Shown here piece by piece: positions 27,097 through 36,718 of a stretch of DNA of 54,508 nucleotides. Location: positions 1-54,508 of the forward strand of contig NZ_JAKTTI010000030.1 of the NCBI RefSeq assembly GCF_022427965.1, written 5' to 3'. The notes beneath the pieces were generated by a model. It searched no databases and had not been told where the DNA came from. It worked only from the letters and a program-made list of their open reading frames with translations. Source of the stretch: Fredinandcohnia quinoae (lineage in GTDB: Bacteria > Bacillota > Bacilli > Bacillales > Bacillaceae_L). Both the position numbers and the translations under genes were made by a program. Numbering within the stretch: the stretch's first letter is position 1; the number at the start of each line of letters is the position of its first letter.

Positions 27097-30000
27097 TTAA
27101 TGTACCTTTACATTTTCCTTTTTAACATCCTTCAACCCAATAATCATGTCTTGCAAGATTTTGAGCCAGTGTTCCACTTCTAAGCCTTTCGTTTGGATTA
27201 CAATTTTTAACCGATTACCTTCCATTCCGAGACTAATCATACGCCCAAATGAATTTCCTAATTGGAATAATTTATGGCCTTCAATCATTCCACTTGCATC
27301 TTCAGTTAATAAAATCGTGATATCCTGTTTTACCTGCTTGATTGATTGAATATGTTCTAAAATGGCATATACCTTTATCTTCGCAATTTGGAATAAATAT
27401 GAAACCTCCACAGGATATTCACCAAATCGATCAATCATTCCTTCTTGAAGCTCCTCAACATCTTCCAGTGTAGTAATGCCTCTAAATCGTTTATACATAT
27501 CAATTTTTTGACGCCCATCCGAAATATATGTGTCTGGAATATATGCATCAACTTCTACATCAATCTCCACATTAACTTGCTTTTCAGCCTTTGGATCGCC
27601 CATTCGCTCTTCAATCGCCTCTTTTAACATTTGAGAATACAGATCAAACCCTACAGAATCAATGAAACCATGCTGTTGAGCCCCTAGAATATTTCCTGCA
27701 CCTCTAATGGATAGATCACGCATCGCAATTTTAAAACCTGATCCTAATTCTGTAAATTCTTTAATTGCTTGAAGTCGCTTCTCTGCAACTTCCGTTAACA
27801 CCTTGTCTTTTCGGTAGGTAAAATAAGCATATGCTACTCGATTAGATCGCCCGACACGGCCTCGAAGCTGATAAAGCTGAGACAAGCCCATTCGATCAGC
27901 GTCATGAACAATTAATGTGTTCACATTGGGAATATCAACACCTGTTTCAATAATTGTAGTACTAACAAGCACATCATATTGTCCATCTAAGAAATTCAAG
28001 ATGACTGCCTCTAATTCATTTTCTGTCATTTTTCCATGTGCATAAGCTACTCTCGCGTCAGGCACAAGCATCGAAATTTCTTCTGCTTTTCTTTCAATAT
28101 CCTCAACTCGATTATAGAGAAAGTATACTTGACCATCACGAGCTAATTCACGTTCAATCGCCTCTTTTACAAGTCCACCATTGTATTCAACTACATAGGT
28201 TTGTACAGGGAAACGATTTTCTGGTGGTGTTTCAATAACAGATAAATCACGAACCCCCAGCATTGACATATGCAATGTTCTCGGTATTGGCGTTGCTGTC
28301 AGTGTTAATACATCAATATTAGCCTTTAATTGTTTGATCTTCTCCTTATGGGTCACACCAAATCGCTGTTCTTCATCAATAATGAGCAAACCAAGATCCT
28401 TATAGATAATATCTTTTGATAGTAAGCGATGGGTACCAATCACAATGTCTACAGTACCAACTTTAAGTCCTTTTAACACTTCCGTTTGCTGCTTTTTAGA
28501 ACGAAAGCGACTTAATAACCCGATTGAAATCGGAAAGTCTTGAAACCGCTCCCTAATTGTTTCATAATGCTGTTGAGCTAATATCGTTGTTGGTACAAGA
28601 AAAGCGACTTGTTTTCCATCCATAATTGCTTTAAATGCAGCCCTAATTGCCACTTCTGTTTTTCCATAGCCAACATCACCACAAAGAAGGCGGTCCATTG
28701 GACGTTCCCTCTCCATATCCTTTTTAATTTCATGAATCGATCTAATTTGATCCTCTGTTTCTTGATATTGGAAGTTCGCTTCGAATTCTCGCTGCATCTC
28801 TCCATCTGGTGAAAATGAAAAGCCTTTGCTAGCTTCTCGTTCTGCATATAGCTTAATCAAGTCATCAGCAATATCCTGAACAGATGATTCTACTTTTTTC
28901 TTAACCCGCTTCCAATCCGTTCCACCTAGTTTATAAATTTTCGGTTCTTTACCTTCAGAGGCTACATATTTTTGAACTTGCTCAATTTGGTCAACTGGTA
29001 CATAGAGCTTATCACTACCTTGATAACGAATATGTAAATAATCCTTATGGATTCCATTAATTTCAAGGGTTTCAATTCCAAGATATTTTCCGATTCCATG
29101 ATTCGTATGAACAACATGATCGCCAATTTGTAGTTCTGAGTAGCTTTTAATTCGCTCGGCATTCGAAAGCTTTTGCTTCCTTTTTGATTTTTGCATTTTC
29201 TTTTTAAAAAGCTCTTCTTCTGTAATGACCGCAATTTTTTGAAGTGGTAATTCAAATCCAACTTGAAGATCACCCAAAACAATTTGTGCTCTCCCAGGGA
29301 TGATATCTCCATCACTTTGAACAGTTGAAATATCTATATCATAATCCTCTAATACTTGCTGAAGTTTTTTAACTCGTTCTTCATTTGAACCTAAGAATAC
29401 GACAGAGTAATTTCCTTTTTGCCAACGTTCCAGCTCCGATTTCAATACATGCATTTGACCGTGGAAATTTTGCATTTGTTTACACGATAAGTTTAGTATA
29501 TTTTGTGGGCTAGTGTGTGGTACATGTCTTAAGAAAAGTGATAAATAAACAAAAGGATGATCTACCTTTTTTTGTACAAGCTTTGCAAATTTATGAGAAA
29601 GTAAGGTGTCATGGATAATTTCACCTTTAGCTAAAAGGCTCGTAACCCATTCTGCTTCTTCTTTATCAAGACTTTCAGACATTTCCTGTATTCTACTTAT
29701 CTCGTCAAGGATGACGATACCGTTATCAGGTAAATAGTCTATTAAACTAGCAGGCTGTTCATAGAACATTGATAAGTATTTAAACATTTGCTGGATCATT
29801 TGACCATTTTTTAATTGCTCAAGCTCATATGAAATATTTTCGATGAACATCTCTTTTAACTTATCATCTTTTACCTTTTTTAGGCTTTTTGCTAGGCCTG
29901 CTTCGACAGCTTGTATTCCTTTAATAATCTGATCCTTTTGTAATAATACCTCAGTAGCTGGACCAATAATAATTGAATCTAATTTCTTTTGCGAACGTTG

Positions 30001-30636
30001 GTCCTCTAACGAAAATGTCCTAATTGAGTCTATTTCTGTATCAAATAGTTCAATACGAATTGGATTTTCTTCTGTTAATGGATAAATATCAATTATGCCA
30101 CCGCGAATACTACATTCACCTGGGGCAGATACCATTGACACTCTTTCATAGCCCATTTGAATGAGCTGTTCTAGAAAATGTGAAATCTCAATTTCATGGC
30201 CAACTGAACATTCTAGTTGACTATTTGACCAAAGCTTTTTCGGAGGGACAAGTCTCTTCACTCCAGCTATTGGTGCTATAATAACTCCGTTAGGATGATG
30301 ACTCCAGTAGTTAAGTGCCTCAATTCTTTGACCCTTTAATTCTGGGCTTGCTATACCAACTTCAGAAGCAATTAATTCATTGACTGGATAGAGGAAAACC
30401 TCATCTTCATTTAGAAGTACATTTAAATCTTCATAAATTTTTTGGGCTTGGTATAAATTATGTGTTACTACCAGGATTGGTTTATTCGTTTTTTTATACA
30501 ATGCAGCGGTGAATACCGTACGTGCAGAACCAGAAAGTCCAGCTATTAGCTGTTCCTTCAATCCCCCATCTATCCCATTTTTAATTGATTTTATTTCATC
30601 ATTGTTAATAAAGTACTGTTGTAATCCTGTTAACAA
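27097..30636 (-). CDS. mfd: Transcription-repair coupling factor Mfd
   Basis: The large ATPase (about 1179 residues) removes stalled RNA polymerase and recruits UvrA. The order is UvrB-like N-terminal region, RNA-polymerase interaction domain (SYSELQIGDHVVHTNHGIGKYLG), RecG-like translocase with Walker A GDVGYGKT, DEEQRFG, LTATPIPRT and QLRGRVGRS, then the C-terminal regulatory domain. The frame has no upstream ATG. The TTG at 30636 lies seven bases from GAGGGGG and gives the expected N terminus. Its leader matches the metG leader (see findings). Confidence 0.96.
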   Translation of the reverse strand: MLTGLQQYFINNDEIKSIKNGIDGGLKEQLIAGLSGSARTVFTAALYKKTNKPILVVTHNLYQAQKIYEDLNVLLNEDEVFLYPVNELIASEVGIASPELKGQRIEALNYWSHHPNGVIIAPIAGVKRLVPPKKLWSNSQLECSVGHEIEISHFLEQLIQMGYERVSMVSAPGECSIRGGIIDIYPLTEENPIRIELFDTEIDSIRTFSLEDQRSQKKLDSIIIGPATEVLLQKDQIIKGIQAVEAGLAKSLKKVKDDKLKEMFIENISYELEQLKNGQMIQQMFKYLSMFYEQPASLIDYLPDNGIVILDEISRIQEMSESLDKEEAEWVTSLLAKGEIIHDTLLSHKFAKLVQKKVDHPFVYLSLFLRHVPHTSPQNILNLSCKQMQNFHGQMHVLKSELERWQKGNYSVVFLGSNEERVKKLQQVLEDYDIDISTVQSDGDIIPGRAQIVLGDLQVGFELPLQKIAVITEEELFKKKMQKSKRKQKLSNAERIKSYSELQIGDHVVHTNHGIGKYLGIETLEINGIHKDYLHIRYQGSDKLYVPVDQIEQVQKYVASEGKEPKIYKLGGTDWKRVKKKVESSVQDIADDLIKLYAEREASKGFSFSPDGEMQREFEANFQYQETEDQIRSIHEIKKDMERERPMDRLLCGDVGYGKTEVAIRAAFKAIMDGKQVAFLVPTTILAQQHYETIRERFQDFPISIGLLSRFRSKKQQTEVLKGLKVGTVDIVIGTHRLLSKDIIYKDLGLLIIDEEQRFGVTHKEKIKQLKANIDVLTLTATPIPRTLHMSMLGVRDLSVIETPPENRFPVQTYVVEYNGGLVKEAIERELARDGQVYFLYNRVEDIERKAEEISMLVPDARVAYAHGKMTENELEAVILNFLDGQYDVLVSTTIIETGVDIPNVNTLIVHDADRMGLSQLYQLRGRVGRSNRVAYAYFTYRKDKVLTEVAEKRLQAIKEFTELGSGFKIAMRDLSIRGAGNILGAQQHGFIDSVGFDLYSQMLKEAIEERMGDPKAEKQVNVEIDVEVDAYIPDTYISDGRQKIDMYKRFRGITTLEDVEELQEGMIDRFGEYPVEVSYLFQIAKIKVYAILEHIQSIKQVKQDITILLTEDASGMIEGHKLFQLGNSFGRMISLGMEGNRLKIVIQTKGLEVEHWLKILQDMIIGLKDVKKENVKVH

Positions 30637-30721
30637 TGCCAAACCCCCTCTCAAGAAAAGCGTAAGCGCTTAGACAGTAACACTAGTAAATTCCATTATT
30701 TTTTTCCTATAAATTAAATAG

Positions 30722-30750
30722 AAAAATGCTTTGGTTCAATATGCCAAAGC
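30722..30750 (-). terminator. Terminator of fin
   Basis: The arms GCTTTGG (30728-30734) and CCAAAGC (30744-30750) form a 7-bp stem followed by five T on the minus strand. Confidence 0.8.
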
Positions 30751-30766
30751 TTTTCCCCTTATTGAA

Positions 30767-30997
30767 TTATTGAATGAATGTTTCATATTGATGCAAGTCA
30801 GGATTCCGACTCAATGCCTCCTGACAGTCCTCACAAATAGTTTTCACAAATATATCTCCATCCTGATTATACGAGATCATTTCTTGTCTCTCCTGATCTG
30901 TTAATAAATGAAAGCCTAGACTCTCACTATGGAGGGACATATTATCAATACTACCAACCTTAACACCGCAATGCCGGCAATTGTAATGTAGTGCCAT
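30767..30997 (-). CDS. fin: Anti-sigma-F factor Fin (YabK)
   Basis: The 76-residue protein helps switch the forespore from sigma-F to sigma-G. Two zinc-binding pairs are visible: CRHC near the N terminus and CEDC near residue 56. The frame extends upstream, but the ATG at 30997 follows GGGAGG at ideal spacing and gives the known family length. It lies between mfd and pth as in B. subtilis. A TGAATA-N18-TATACTA promoter upstream fits forespore expression. Confidence 0.93.
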   Translation of the reverse strand: MALHYNCRHCGVKVGSIDNMSLHSESLGFHLLTDQERQEMISYNQDGDIFVKTICEDCQEALSRNPDLHQYETFIQ

Positions 30998-31038
30998 ATA
31001 AATCCTCCCACGATATACTACTAAATGCAATGTATTTC

Positions 31039-31069
31039 TAGTATAAACCGTTAAGAGAATCTTTATTCA
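31039..31069 (-). promoter_or_regulatory. Sigma-F/G-type promoter of fin
   Basis: On the minus strand TGAATA (rc of 31064-31069) and TATACTA (rc of 31039-31045) have an 18-base spacer. The -35 is perfect for sigma-G and the -10 differs from CATACTA at one base. The sigma-F -10 consensus is not met. Confidence 0.6.
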
Positions 31070-31077
31070 TTCGTCAT

Positions 31078-31638
31078 TTATGAGTTAAAAGTATTCATTA
31101 CTTGTAAAAATTCTGTAGTCAACCACTTTTCACATGCTTCTGCTGATCTTTCAATCGAATCCCTAACTTCATTTACTTCTTCAGCAGAAAAACGACCTAG
31201 TACATAATCTGCGATATTCATTCCATTCTTCGGTCGGTCGACCCCAATACGAATTCGCTTAAATTCTTGCGTTCCTAAGTGATGAATGATCGATTTCATG
31301 CCGTTATGTCCTCCAGCACTTCCCTTTTCCCTAAGCCGAATCTTCCCTACAGGTAAATCAAGTTCATCATATACTACGAGTATATCCTCTACATTGATAT
31401 CATAATAATCCATTAGGGGTCTAAGACTTTCCCCTGATAAGTTCATATATGTTAGAGGCTTCAAAATTAGAACCTTCTCTCCCATTATCATACCCTGTCC
31501 ATAAATCCCATTAAATTTTGATTTATCTACAGGTATATTTAATTTATCAGAAAGCCGGTCAATCGCCTTAAATCCAACATTATGTCTTGTCTCCTCATAC
31601 TGCCTACCGGGATTCCCCAAGCCAACTATCAATTTCAT
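31078..31638 (-). CDS. pth: Peptidyl-tRNA hydrolase
   Basis: The enzyme (B. subtilis spoVC) cleaves peptidyl-tRNA released from ribosomes. The family motifs are [18 protein letters not shown] with the catalytic histidine near residue 19, [26 protein letters not shown], and [12 protein letters not shown]. An ATG at 31644 directly touches GGGGG, so the ATG at 31638 is the better start (186 residues). It lies between ctc and fin. Confidence 0.96.
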   Translation of the reverse strand: MKLIVGLGNPGRQYEETRHNVGFKAIDRLSDKLNIPVDKSKFNGIYGQGMIMGEKVLILKPLTYMNLSGESLRPLMDYYDINVEDILVVYDELDLPVGKIRLREKGSAGGHNGMKSIIHHLGTQEFKRIRIGVDRPKNGMNIADYVLGRFSAEEVNEVRDSIERSAEACEKWLTTEFLQVMNTFNS

Positions 31639-31669
31639 GTCCATCCCCCTTTATTTACATACTATAGAG

Positions 31670-31698
31670 AAAAGGACGTAACCCAATAGGTTACGTCC
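31670..31698 (-). terminator. Terminator of ctc
   Basis: The 10-bp arms GGACGTAACC (31674-31683) and GGTTACGTCC (31689-31698) are perfect, with a TTTT run following on the minus strand. Confidence 0.88.
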
Positions 31699-31705
31699 AA
31701 TCTAT

Positions 31706-32332
31706 TTATTGACTGGTTTCTCTGCCCTCTACTGATTCGGGTATGCCAGGTTCCTGTTCTTCCCCTGTATTAATTTCAGCCTCTTGTCGTGGTGGCAAGA
31801 TTGAAGCGACCACTTGTGAGGGTTCTTGGTTGATACTATATTTCCCTAATGTATCAATATTCTCAACAGTAATTACCTGCCCTACTGCAAGTGTAGAAAT
31901 ATCTATATCTATTGTTTGTGGAATATTTGCAGGAAGTGCTCTAATCGATAATTGGTGAAGTGATTGTTGAAGTACCCCACCATCCTTCACTCCTTGCGCT
32001 TCGCCCACTAGATTAATATTTACTTCCACATCAACCTCTGATTTCATATTCACAATATGAAAGTCAGCATGAATGATTTCACTTTTAATCGGGTCAGTTT
32101 GAAGATCAGATAGCATGACTGAATGCTGCTCATTGTCAACAGAGAGTTTGATAATACCATTTCTACCCGTTTGGCGAATTGTCTTAAGAAAGTCCGCACT
32201 ATTTACATAGATTGGGTTGCTCAGATTATCACCATTAAGAATAGCTGGAATATTTCCACCCTCTCTTATTTTCCTAATCGTAGAATGCTTATCTTTCACT
32301 CGTTTCGTTGCTTGTAAAACTGCTGACATCAT
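31706..32332 (-). CDS. ctc: General stress protein Ctc, ribosomal protein bL25 (TL5) family
   Basis: The 208-residue protein has an N-terminal 5S-rRNA-binding L25 domain (about residues 1-95, with IRKIREGGNIPAILNG) and a C-terminal TL5 beta domain, ending in an acidic tail. In B. subtilis it is induced by sigma-B and joins ribosomes under stress. A GTG at 32338 touches AAGGA. The ATG at 32332 is seven bases from it and is preferred. A sigma-B promoter is conserved directly upstream. Confidence 0.93.
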   Translation of the reverse strand: MMSAVLQATKRVKDKHSTIRKIREGGNIPAILNGDNLSNPIYVNSADFLKTIRQTGRNGIIKLSVDNEQHSVMLSDLQTDPIKSEIIHADFHIVNMKSEVDVEVNINLVGEAQGVKDGGVLQQSLHQLSIRALPANIPQTIDIDISTLAVGQVITVENIDTLGKYSINQEPSQVVASILPPRQEAEINTGEEQEPGIPESVEGRETSQ

Positions 32333-32366
32333 ATACACATCCTTAGAATTTTATTATATTAATAAA

Positions 32367-32392
32367 ATTCCCCTAAAGATGTTTGTCTAAAC
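32367..32392 (-). promoter_or_regulatory. Sigma-B promoter of ctc
   Basis: On the minus strand GTTTAG (rc of 32387-32392) and GGGAAT (rc of 32367-32372) are separated by 14 bases. The sigma-B consensus is GTTTAA and GGGTAT with 12-15 bases between, so each hexamer has one mismatch. The position is the same as the classic B. subtilis ctc promoter. Confidence 0.75.
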
Positions 32393-32404
32393 CCATATTT
32401 TATA

Positions 32405-33358
32405 TTAATCAAATAATGTACTTACAGATTGCTCCTCATGTACACGAATAATAGCTTCGCCAATCAATGATGCAACAGAAAGTTCCTTAATTTTCCCAAT
32501 CTTTTTCTCTTCAGACAATAATATCGTATTCGTTACCACTAATTCTTTTATTTTTGAGTTATCAATTCGCTCAATAGCAGGACCTGATAACACAGGATGT
32601 GTACAACATGCATATACTTCTCTCGCTCCATTTTCAATAAGAGCATTCGCCGCTAATGTAATTGTACCTGCAGTATCAATAATATCATCAATTAAAATCG
32701 CTGTTTTTCCTTCGATATTACCGATGATGTTCATTACTTCTGCAACATTTGGTCTTGGTCTTCTTTTATCAATGATCGCAATTGGAGCTTTTAGACGATC
32801 TGCCATTTTTCGAGCTCTTGTTACCCCACCGTGATCCGGCGATACGATGATGATATCCTCGAGATTTTTACTTTTAAAATAATCAGCAAGAATCGGCACA
32901 CCCATTAAATGGTCAATTAAGATATCAAAGAAGCCTTGAATTTGTGGTGCGTGAAGATCCAATGTAATGACTCGATCAGCACCAGCTGTTTCCAACAAGT
33001 TTGCTACCAATTTCGCTGTAATCGGTTCACGTGCACGTGCTTTACGGTCTTGTCTAGCATAACCATAATAAGGCATAACAATATTAATCGTTTTAGCTGA
33101 TGCACGACGAAGTGCATCAATCATGATTAACACTTCCATAATGTGTTCATTCACTGGAGCACTTGTTGACTGAATGACATATACATCACAGCCACGGATA
33201 CTTTCTTCAATATTAATTTGAATTTCACCGTCACTGAATCGGGTTACTGAACACTTTCCAAGCCCAACTCCGACTGATTTTGCAATTTCTTCAGCCAAAG
33301 GCGCATTAGAATTTAGAGAAAAAACTTTCAAATTTGAATCACGGTACTGACTAGACAT
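32405..33358 (-). CDS. prs: Ribose-phosphate pyrophosphokinase (PRPP synthase)
   Basis: The 317-residue enzyme makes PRPP from ribose 5-phosphate and ATP for nucleotide, histidine and tryptophan synthesis. Motifs are [17 protein letters not shown], the flexible loop [15 protein letters not shown], the metal-binding [14 protein letters not shown], and the PRPP signature [17 protein letters not shown] precedes the ATG. It is 17 bases downstream of glmU and probably shares its promoter. Confidence 0.97.
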   Translation of the reverse strand: MSSQYRDSNLKVFSLNSNAPLAEEIAKSVGVGLGKCSVTRFSDGEIQINIEESIRGCDVYVIQSTSAPVNEHIMEVLIMIDALRRASAKTINIVMPYYGYARQDRKARAREPITAKLVANLLETAGADRVITLDLHAPQIQGFFDILIDHLMGVPILADYFKSKNLEDIIIVSPDHGGVTRARKMADRLKAPIAIIDKRRPRPNVAEVMNIIGNIEGKTAILIDDIIDTAGTITLAANALIENGAREVYACCTHPVLSGPAIERIDNSKIKELVVTNTILLSEEKKIGKIKELSVASLIGEAIIRVHEEQSVSTLFD

Positions 33359-33375
33359 TATATAAGGACCTCCAA

Positions 33376-34755
33376 TTAGGAATTATTCTTTTTAGAAAGA
33401 CGTTCTGCGTAATTTTCTTTATTCACTTGATGAGCACGTGCAATAGATAGGGCATTTCCTGGTACTTCTTTCGTAATGGTTGAACCGGCAGCAACATATG
33501 CACCTTTTCCAACCGTTACTGGTGCAACTAAATTTGAGTTACACCCAATAAAAGCATCATCTTCAATTTTCGTTAAAAATTTATTCTTTCCATCATAATT
33601 AACAGTGATTGATCCACAGCCAATATTTACATTAGAACCAACTTCAGCATCACCAATATAGCTTAAATGAGAAGCCTTGCTGCCATTGCCAAATGATGCC
33701 TTTTTCACTTCAACAAAGTTACCAATTTTCACTTTATCACCGATTAGAGATGCAGGTCGAATATGTGCAAACGGGCCAATTGTTACATTCATTCCGATCT
33801 CACTATCATTTGCAACAGATTGGCGAATAACTGTACCATCTGCGATTTTACAATTTTTTATTTCAGTATTAGGGCCTATCTCACAATCCGATCCAATTTC
33901 AACTTCCCCCGTAATGACTGTACCCGGGTATAATACCGTATCCTGACCAATCATTGCATCGGCTGAAATATACGTATTATCAGGGTCAATAATCGTTACT
34001 CCATTAAGCATATGAGTTTTGTTTATTCGTTGTCTCATGAACTTTTCAGCTTGGGATAGAGCTAAGCGGTCATTTACACCTAATGTTTCATCGAAGGATG
34101 CTGTTTGATATGCAGAAACGATATCACCATTCTTTTTAAGAATCTCAATAACATCAGGTAAATAATACTCACCTTGCACATTCTCATTCGTAACATGCTT
34201 AAGTGCATAAAATAAAGCTTCATTATCAAAACAATATGTACCTGTATTAATTTCTTTAATTTTTCGTTCTTCATCACTTGCATCTTTATGCTCGACAATT
34301 CTCTCAACATGGCCTTGTGCATCACGAACAACTCTACCATAGCCGGTAGGGTCATCTGCAAGTGCTGTTAAAATAGTTGCTTTTGCACCCGCTTTTTCAT
34401 GTTGGTCCAAGAGCGACTTCATTGTATCTGAAGTAATAAGTGGTGTATCACCACAAACAACAAGTGTGATCCCTTTTTCATGTTCAAGATGGGATGCTGC
34501 CTGCATAACGGCATGTGCTGTTCCAAGCTGCTCTGCTTGAAGCGCATATTCACTTCCTACACCTATTTGTGATTTTACCTTTTCTGCTCCGTGTCCAACT
34601 ATGGTCACAAGCTTTGAAAGTTCCAACATTGATATTTGGTCAACAACATGTTGTACCATTGGTTTCCCACAGACAGGATGAAGTACCTTATATAATTTTG
34701 ACTTCATACGCGTTCCTTGCCCTGCGGCTAAAATTACGCCATAACGATTTGTCAT
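33376..34755 (-). CDS. glmU: Bifunctional GlmU (glucosamine-1-P acetyltransferase / GlcNAc-1-P uridylyltransferase)
   Basis: The 459-residue enzyme makes UDP-GlcNAc for peptidoglycan and teichoic acids. The uridylyltransferase half has [19 protein letters not shown] near the N terminus, [12 protein letters not shown] and VVCGDTPL. The C-terminal half (from about residue 250) is a left-handed beta-helix of hexapeptide repeats with the acetyl-CoA site region [27 protein letters not shown] precedes the ATG. A sigma-A promoter and an inverted repeat (34777-34793) lie upstream. Confidence 0.97.
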   Translation of the reverse strand: MTNRYGVILAAGQGTRMKSKLYKVLHPVCGKPMVQHVVDQISMLELSKLVTIVGHGAEKVKSQIGVGSEYALQAEQLGTAHAVMQAASHLEHEKGITLVVCGDTPLITSDTMKSLLDQHEKAGAKATILTALADDPTGYGRVVRDAQGHVERIVEHKDASDEERKIKEINTGTYCFDNEALFYALKHVTNENVQGEYYLPDVIEILKKNGDIVSAYQTASFDETLGVNDRLALSQAEKFMRQRINKTHMLNGVTIIDPDNTYISADAMIGQDTVLYPGTVITGEVEIGSDCEIGPNTEIKNCKIADGTVIRQSVANDSEIGMNVTIGPFAHIRPASLIGDKVKIGNFVEVKKASFGNGSKASHLSYIGDAEVGSNVNIGCGSITVNYDGKNKFLTKIEDDAFIGCNSNLVAPVTVGKGAYVAAGSTITKEVPGNALSIARAHQVNKENYAERLSKKNNS

Positions 34756-34776
34756 TTTTTAGGCCTCCATATTAAA

Positions 34777-34793
34777 TTCGGATCAATTCCGAA
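34777..34793. promoter_or_regulatory. 17-bp inverted repeat in the glmU leader
   Basis: TTCGGA (34777-34782) and TCCGAA (34788-34793) are perfect arms around a 5-base centre. It lies between the glmU promoter and RBS and may be an operator. No regulator is assigned. Confidence 0.4.
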
Positions 34794-34819
34794 AAAAGTT
34801 AACCTTTTTACCCATTACG

Positions 34820-34848
34820 AATATATCCTAAAAAATGACCTATTTCAA
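34820..34848 (-). promoter_or_regulatory. Sigma-A promoter of glmU-prs
   Basis: On the minus strand TTGAAA (rc of 34843-34848) and TATATT (rc of 34820-34825) are separated by 17 bases. Confidence 0.65.
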
Positions 34849-34931
34849 GGAAACTAATAGAAAGTACAATAATTTTTATTGGAAAAAGACAATAAATGAG
34901 GATTATTTCTACGTACGATAGAGGGAAAAGT

Positions 34932-34963
34932 AAAAAAGAGCCTATTTTTTTGTGTAGGCTCTT
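34932..34963 (-). terminator. Terminator of spoVG
   Basis: The 9-bp arms AAGAGCCTA (34936-34944) and TAGGCTCTT (34955-34963) form a stem followed by T on the minus strand. Confidence 0.88.
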
Positions 34964-34987
34964 CGGTGTATTTATACCATTCTTTTA

Positions 34988-35278
34988 TTACGATGCTCCT
35001 GCTTCTTCGAATTCAACTTCTAATTCACCTAAACGGTGATATTCAGCTAATACTGCATCTTGAATTTTCCCGCGAGTGCTAGAGTTGATTGGATGAGCGA
35101 TATCACGAAATTCACCATCAGGAGTGCGTTTGCTTGGCATTGCAACAAACAAGCCATTATTACCATCAATTACACGTATATCATGAACAACAAATTCATG
35201 ATCCAAAGTAATAGATGCAATCGCTCTCATTCGGCCTTCGGTATTTACGCGGCGTAATCTTACGTCTGTCACTTCCAT
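34988..35278 (-). CDS. spoVG: SpoVG, RNA/DNA-binding regulator
   Basis: The 96-residue protein is almost identical in pattern to B. subtilis Spo[22 protein letters not shown], then [23 protein letters not shown]. It is a small nucleic-acid-binding protein affecting cortex formation and asymmetric division. A GTG at 35290 opens the frame, but the ATG at 35278 fits the family and follows GGTGGTG. A near-perfect sigma-H promoter lies 44-70 bases upstream, next to an AT-rich tract typical of AbrB control. Confidence 0.96.
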   Translation of the reverse strand: MEVTDVRLRRVNTEGRMRAIASITLDHEFVVHDIRVIDGNNGLFVAMPSKRTPDGEFRDIAHPINSSTRGKIQDAVLAEYHRLGELEVEFEEAGAS

Positions 35279-35321
35279 TATGTTCACCACCTTTTCCCTA
35301 GATAGAAACTTAAATTATCTA

Positions 35322-35348
35322 ATTCCACGAAACTTCTCATATTCCTGC
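35322..35348 (-). promoter_or_regulatory. Sigma-H promoter of spoVG
   Basis: On the minus strand GCAGGAATA (rc of 35340-35348) and GTGGAAT (rc of 35322-35328) are separated by 11 bases. They fully match the sigma-H consensus (RNAGGAWWW and RNNGAAT). The AT-rich sequence at about 35355-35385 corresponds to the AbrB-bound upstream region in B. subtilis. Confidence 0.88.
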
Positions 35349-35417
35349 TAATTCAGGAAAATTTTTTAAAAAAATTCATACTTTTTGGGAAAAGGGGTGA
35401 AAAAATGCAAAAAATGA

Positions 35418-35792
35418 CTATTTTACTAATGCGATAACTTCTATTTCGACTAGAACATCCTTCGGAAGTCTTGCAACCTCTACGGTAGATCTAGCTGGTT
35501 TATGTACCGTAAAAAACTGTCCATACACTTCATTTAAATCTGCAAAGTCATCCATATTTTTAATAAATACAGTTGCTTTCACAACTGTTTCTAACGATGC
35601 TCCTGCCGCTTGAAGGACACCTTGAAGATTCTTAAAAACTTGTTCAGTCTGTTCCTTTATCCCTCCACCAATTAATTCACCTTCAGCAGTAAGTGGGATT
35701 TGACCAGAACTAAAAAACATATTATTAACGACAATTCCTTGCGAATATGGTCCGATCGCTTGTGGTGCTAGTTTGGTTTCTACTCTCTTCAT
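35418..35792 (-). CDS. yabJ: RidA-family enamine/imine deaminase (YabJ)
   Basis: The 124-residue protein of the YjgF/YER057c/UK114 family forms trimers and hydrolyses reactive enamines from PLP enzymes. The family segments are [12 protein letters not shown] near residue 10, SGQIPLT, and a C-terminal [18 protein letters not shown], with the conserved arginine. It overlaps purR by four bases (ATGA), so translation is coupled. In B. subtilis the gene is also needed for adenine-mediated PurR repression, though the mechanism is unclear. Confidence 0.94.
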   Translation of the reverse strand: MKRVETKLAPQAIGPYSQGIVVNNMFFSSGQIPLTAEGELIGGGIKEQTEQVFKNLQGVLQAAGASLETVVKATVFIKNMDDFADLNEVYGQFFTVHKPARSTVEVARLPKDVLVEIEVIALVK

Positions 35793-36652
35793 TTTTCTTC
35801 CTCCTGCTCATCTTCTATTTTAATTTCATTTAAATAAGAGAAATAATTCCCTTCTGAAACCTCAATTTGCTTTTCCTTCACATTCACATCAGTTAATTTG
35901 ACTAATGATATGTATTCATCTACTAATCGCTCTTCTATATCCTCGTCAGATTCTACTAGTACACCAATCCCCACTAAAGTAGCCTTGAATTCCTCTAACA
36001 TGCTTACCATGCCATTAATGGTGCCTCCAGCTTTCATGAAGTCATCAATGATAAGAACATTTGAACCTTCTTGAAGGCTTCTTTTTGCTAGGACCATCGT
36101 TTGAATTCGTTTCGTTGAACCTGATACATAATTAATACTAACAGTTGGTCCTTCAGTTACTTTTGTATCACGTCTTACAATTACAACTGGAACATCCAAA
36201 AATGAAGCTACGGCATAAGCTAATGGAATTCCTTTTGTTGCAACAGTCATCACGACATCTATTTTTCGATTAGCATATATGGAAGCAAATATTTTCCCAA
36301 TCTGACTAACCATATTTGGATTACCTAAAATGTCAGTTAAATACAGATATCCACCCGGAAGAAGTCGATCTGGATTCGCAATAACGCCACATAATGTTTG
36401 AACTAAGCTGTTTGCTTCTTCTTCTCCTACTAGCGGAACATATTTCACCCCACCAGCTGCACCGGCAACTGTAACCAATGTGCCAATTCCTTGTTGTTCG
36501 AATGTCTGTTTAATAATAGTCAAATCCTCACTAATTGAAGATTTCGCTGAATCATATCTTTCTGCAAAAAAGGTGAGCGAAACTAAGTGTTGAGGATGCA
36601 AGAGTAGGTGATTAGTCATATCAACCAACCTACCACTTCGACGAAATTTCAT
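35789..36652 (-). CDS. purR: Purine operon repressor PurR
   Basis: The 287-residue repressor has an N-terminal winged-helix domain (about residues 1-75) and a C-terminal type I phosphoribosyltransferase domain whose PRPP signature is [20 protein letters not shown] is the inducer that releases it from PurBoxes. GGAGG precedes the ATG. A promoter and a PurBox-like element lie in the short leader, consistent with self-control. Confidence 0.95.
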   Translation of the reverse strand: MKFRRSGRLVDMTNHLLLHPQHLVSLTFFAERYDSAKSSISEDLTIIKQTFEQQGIGTLVTVAGAAGGVKYVPLVGEEEANSLVQTLCGVIANPDRLLPGGYLYLTDILGNPNMVSQIGKIFASIYANRKIDVVMTVATKGIPLAYAVASFLDVPVVIVRRDTKVTEGPTVSINYVSGSTKRIQTMVLAKRSLQEGSNVLIIDDFMKAGGTINGMVSMLEEFKATLVGIGVLVESDEDIEERLVDEYISLVKLTDVNVKEKQIEVSEGNYFSYLNEIKIEDEQEEEK

Positions 36653-36667
36653 AGTACAACCTCCAAA

Positions 36668-36680
36668 AATACCGAATGTT
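36668..36680 (-). promoter_or_regulatory. PurBox-like operator in the purR leader
   Basis: On the plus strand AATACCGAATGTT matches the PurBox consensus (AWWWCCGAACWWT) at 11 of 13 positions by my count. It sits between the purR -10 and RBS. Only one box is evident, which fits weak autoregulation. Confidence 0.45.
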
Positions 36681-36688
36681 TTACAGAT

Positions 36689-36718
36689 AATATATCATTA
36701 ATATACGCATTTATTCAA
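36689..36718 (-). promoter_or_regulatory. Probable sigma-A promoter of purR-yabJ
   Basis: On the minus strand TTGAAT (rc of 36713-36718) and TATATT (rc of 36689-36694) are separated by 18 bases. The -35 overlaps the end of ispE. Confidence 0.55.
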
